Assembly (NCBI GenBank): GCA_031384695.1
Contig: JANNAV010000263.1
Location: 1 to 8,608 of the forward strand
DNA from: JANNAV01 sp031384695
GTDB taxonomy: Bacteria > Pseudomonadota > Alphaproteobacteria > Rhodobacterales > Rhodobacteraceae
Direction of reading: 5' to 3'
DNA length: 8,608 nt
In this document: one piece after another, positions 5,697 through 8,608 of the stretch
Numbering within the stretch: position 1 is the stretch's first letter
Layout of the letters: every line of letters begins with the position of its first letter
Position numbers and translations under genes: made by a program
Notes under the pieces: generated by a model
The model's database searches: none
Told to the model about the DNA's origin: nothing
The model's input: the letters and a program-made list of their open reading frames with translations, nothing else

Positions 5697-6696
5697 TGGT
5701 GATATCTTTCAGTTCTTCACCGATACCTATCAGGTTCAATTGTTGTCGGCCAGCGATGCCCTGAACGATGCGATCCACAATGCGGGCCAAGCACCAAAAG
5801 CCGGCCTTTGCCTGCCCGGCCCCACGACTGTCTGGATCGACGGCCAGAACGCGCCCCTTTGGCAACCATTGGTCAACAACTCCGGTATCTTTTCCGACCC
5901 GCAGAACTGGATCGAGCTTAACCCGAGCAACAAGTTCGGCACTGCGGCGCTTTATGCGTTTACCGTGAGTCTGAACCTGCTTTATCTGAAAACCGCGCTG
6001 GTTTGGGAGGTGAACGAGAATCTGCGCTATTACGAAAAGCTGAAGGTCAGTTATCAAAACGAAATTGATACCTATAACACCCTGCATCTAAACTGGCAGA
6101 TGGCCGGTTCTGATCCGGCGACCAAACCGGCAGCACCCACCACCCCCGAACCTATGCCGCCAACCGGTGGCGATGATGCGCTGGGATCGGAAGTGCGCGA
6201 CAGCAGCGGCACCATCATCACCGATGTCGGCTCGCATCTGGGCAAAGTGTCAAGCAAATGGGCCATCGCCACCCGTGATCTGCTGAACGACAAAGACGCC
6301 AAGGGCAACGCCATCGAGCCGATCACCTATCTGCAAAAAGTGCTTGATGCCTATAAGCAGGGCTATATCGACAAGAACAAGACCATCACGGACCGGCTTG
6401 CGAAAATCGTTTTACTCCAGATGCCAATTGGTGCCGTGTGGGATGATACGGAATCGGGCACGGTCGGGTTTGGTATGGTTCCCGGCCTCAACTGGCTTCA
6501 GGCCGATATCTACAAGGAAACACTTGCGGGCAATCTGGATCATGATCTGATCGTCGCGGCCAAGCTGGACAAACTCACCGCCGACGATGTCACCAAGCTG
6601 CAAGCCACAGTCGACAAATGGCGTGATACGTTGAAGATGTACCAGGGTGCGCTCAAAACGCTGGATGACGGGCCGCTTGATCCAGGCACCATCTGA
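5632..6696 (+). CDS. Main body of third cassette protein, helical, possible pore-forming-like protein
   Basis: The long frame is open here to the TGA at 6694. Protein-like sequence begins at about 5602 (YPSGAGLTDP), and the internal ATG at 5632 (MAQTPDKADLQNALDKLR) is the first plausible independent start, but it lacks a ribosome site, so this is probably the rest of the gene starting at 5463. The family is not recognised. Predicted features include amphipathic helices (DLQNALDKLRSQLDGDIFQF), a hydrophobic helix ALYAFTVSLNLLYLKTALVW, a Tyr-rich helix (RYYEKLKVSYQNEIDTYNTL), a Pro/Ala/Thr linker (PATKPAAPTTPEPMPPTGG), and a C-terminal helical part ending VDKWRDTLKMYQGALKTLDD. The consecutive helices after a hydrophobic N-terminus loosely recall helices 5-7 of Cry toxin domain I, but this is pattern resemblance only. 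It converges on the mutarotase gene, 31 bases away. Confidence 0.65.
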   Translation: MAQTPDKADLQNALDKLRSQLDGDIFQFFTDTYQVQLLSASDALNDAIHNAGQAPKAGLCLPGPTTVWIDGQNAPLWQPLVNNSGIFSDPQNWIELNPSNKFGTAALYAFTVSLNLLYLKTALVWEVNENLRYYEKLKVSYQNEIDTYNTLHLNWQMAGSDPATKPAAPTTPEPMPPTGGDDALGSEVRDSSGTIITDVGSHLGKVSSKWAIATRDLLNDKDAKGNAIEPITYLQKVLDAYKQGYIDKNKTITDRLAKIVLLQMPIGAVWDDTESGTVGFGMVPGLNWLQADIYKETLAGNLDHDLIVAAKLDKLTADDVTKLQATVDKWRDTLKMYQGALKTLDDGPLDPGTI

Positions 6697-6727
6697 AACC
6701 CGATACCCAATGCAAGCCCGGTTTTTG

Positions 6728-7177
6728 TCAACTTGGTGCTATCACGCCCTTGCGGAAGATAAAGCAGCCATAAAACCGCCGCTCGCCGGTCTGGATCACC
6801 GCATAGGCACCTTTGGCGCGCTCATAAAACTCGAACCGCTCGATCCCGATCATCTTGCGCTGCCGCCCTTCGGCGGCGTCAATCGCACTTTGCACCTCGG
6901 CCTGCACCGGCTCGACCCGGGCCGCATCGCCCACCACCTCCATCCGCCCGGCAAAATCTTCGACGAAGGTATCCAGCGGAAACACCGACAGCACCGCCTC
7001 GCTCGCCTGCCCGCAGGTCAGATTCTCCATGCGCAGCAACCGCCCCAGCACCGTCTTGCGCGCAATGCTGTCGGCCGGGAAGTTGGTATCGGCAATCACC
7101 AGCGTATCGCCGTGCCCCATCGCCCGCAGCGCATAAAGCACATCGGCGTTCAGGCGGTTATCAAGGCCTTTCAGCAT
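6728..7177 (-). CDS. fucU: RbsD/FucU family sugar mutarotase (L-fucose mutarotase-like)
   Basis: This family interconverts sugar anomers (alpha/beta L-fucose for FucU; pyranose forms of ribose for RbsD), supplying the form used by the next enzyme or released after uptake. The 149 residues agree with FucU (140 in E. coli) in length and motifs. MLKGLDNRLNADVLYALRAMGHGD-type N-terminus carries the conserved GHGD with His22 and Asp24, followed by IADTNFPA. The C-terminus has IERFEFYERAKGAYAVIQTG, with Tyr118 in the FYERA motif, and YGCFIFRKGV. The match is closer to FucU than to RbsD, but the true sugar is unknown. The ATG at 7177 has GGAG about 7 bases upstream. It follows the transporter ATPase by 12 bases in the same direction, an evident operon for carbohydrate uptake. 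Confidence 0.9.
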   Translation of the reverse strand: MLKGLDNRLNADVLYALRAMGHGDTLVIADTNFPADSIARKTVLGRLLRMENLTCGQASEAVLSVFPLDTFVEDFAGRMEVVGDAARVEPVQAEVQSAIDAAEGRQRKMIGIERFEFYERAKGAYAVIQTGERRFYGCFIFRKGVIAPS

Positions 7178-7189
7178 CGGCGGTCTCCG

Positions 7190-8254
<1,065 letters not shown>

Positions 8255-8338
8255 AATCTTCCCCCAAACCTGTGCGTCTTGTAGCGCGCAGGCTCAGTGG
8301 TAGCGCAGGCCAAAGCGGCTGTCCATCGCCCAGAAATA

Positions 8339-8350
8339 CTAACATGTTAG
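8339..8350. promoter_or_regulatory. Perfect palindrome CTAACATGTTAG, candidate operator
   Basis: A 12-base perfect inverted repeat ends 4 bases before the TTGACA element at 8355. Its AT-rich arms and location between divergent transport genes are what is expected for a dimeric repressor such as a GntR or LacI family member. No regulator gene is visible in the window, so the assignment is inference. Confidence 0.5.
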
Positions 8351-8353
8351 ATG

Positions 8354-8369
8354 CTTGACACGTGCAAAG
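8354..8369. promoter_or_regulatory. Imperfect palindrome centred on CACGTG overlapping the -35
   Basis: CTTGACAC and GTGCAAAG pair at 6 of 8 positions about a central CG. LacI-family operators often have a central CG and such arms, and overlap with TTGACA would suit repression. It may be part of a composite site with the palindrome 4 bases upstream. The evidence is weak because two positions per arm mismatch. Confidence 0.3.
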
Positions 8370-8510
8370 AAGGCTGAGAATGTTGATGCGTGTCCGGCGC
8401 AGTCCGGACCCGGTATGGGCTGCTGCGGTCTGCAAGAACCCCTCTGAACGGGCATCTGGGCCACCCTGACCGGACCGCGGCAACCGCGGAGAAACCTTAG
8501 GGAGGTGTCG

Positions 8511-8608
8511 ATGAAAGTTGAACTTTACAATCAGGCGGTGCGCTATGCGCTGACCCGCCGCAGGCTGCTGCAAGGGGCGGCAAGCCTTGGCGGGCTGGCG
8601 GCGTTGGG
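8511..8608 (+). CDS. Start of a Tat-exported protein, probably sugar ABC transporter binding protein
   Basis: Only the first 32 codons are in the window. The ATG follows GGAGG (8501-8505) at 5 bases. The start MKVELYNQAVRYALTRRRLL continues QGAASLGGLAAL: the segment T15-R-R-R-L-L-Q fits the twin-arginine motif (S/T-R-R-x-F/L-L-K) and a short Ala/Gly/Leu hydrophobic core follows, so export in folded form by the Tat pathway is likely. Divergent pairing with a MalK-type ATPase suggests the periplasmic solute-binding protein of that transporter. This is inferred from position, since no mature sequence is visible; other Tat substrates such as oxidoreductases are possible. Confidence 0.65.
   Translation, partial: MKVELYNQAVRYALTRRRLLQGAASLGGLAAL

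Larger units (their letters stand above)
8255..8510. promoter_or_regulatory. Divergent promoter region of the sugar-transport locus
   Basis: These 256 bases separate the minus-strand ATPase from the plus-strand Tat-signal gene and should hold both promoters. The plus strand has a consensus -35 TTGACA (8355-8360), with AATGTT (8379-8384) 18 bases on as a weak -10. Two palindromes overlap or adjoin it (8339-8350 and 8354-8369). A repeat CCGCGG-caa-CCGCGG (8475-8489) lies in the leader shortly before the ribosome site GGAGG (8501-8505). No coding frame here looks real. Confidence 0.5.

Overview
The window reads as a high-GC alphaproteobacterial chromosome, most likely Rhodobacteraceae (Rhodobacter/Roseobacter-like). 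This is an inference from GC-rich third codon positions, the GTGA-overlapped purM-purN pair, a BetA-type choline dehydrogenase, and a MalK/UgpC-type sugar transporter divergent from a Tat-exported binding protein. No rRNA, tRNA, CRISPR array or insertion sequence was seen.

Layout. (1) Bases 1-1375, plus strand: the 3' four-fifths of a GMC-family choline dehydrogenase (betA). It converges on (2) purM-purN, minus strand, 3165-1556, two steps of de novo purine synthesis, translationally coupled by a 4-nt overlap. (3) Bases 3352-6696, plus strand: an accessory cassette of three genes of unrecognised function. The first encodes a membrane-anchored protein with two CshA-fibril-like beta repeats. 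The second is a 208-232 residue, Cys-containing, probably beta-rich protein. The third is a mostly helical protein of about 410 residues with a hydrophobic N-terminus. (4) Bases 7190-8254 and 6728-7177, minus strand: a carbohydrate ABC-transporter ATPase followed by an RbsD/FucU-type sugar mutarotase. (5) From 8511, plus strand: the start of a Tat-signal protein, probably the periplasmic sugar-binding protein of the same transporter. The 256-base divergent region between (4) and (5) carries a perfect 12-bp palindrome and a TTGACA element.

The conserved blocks are ordinary: osmoprotectant synthesis, purines, and sugar uptake with anomer interconversion. The cassette at 3352-6696 is the part worth attention. 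Its second and third genes each carry one reading-frame defect. In the second, an in-frame TGA (4788-4790) separates a good GTG start and ribosome site from the rest. In the third, a six-T run (5597-5602) separates a plausible N-terminus from a 364-codon body in another frame. The neighbouring household genes are intact. So the cassette is decaying, is controlled by recoding or homopolymer phase switching, or the sequence has errors; the sequence alone cannot decide. The third protein has a helix pattern that loosely recalls the pore-forming domain of Cry delta-endotoxins, so a multi-component toxin or surface system is a possible but unproven reading.
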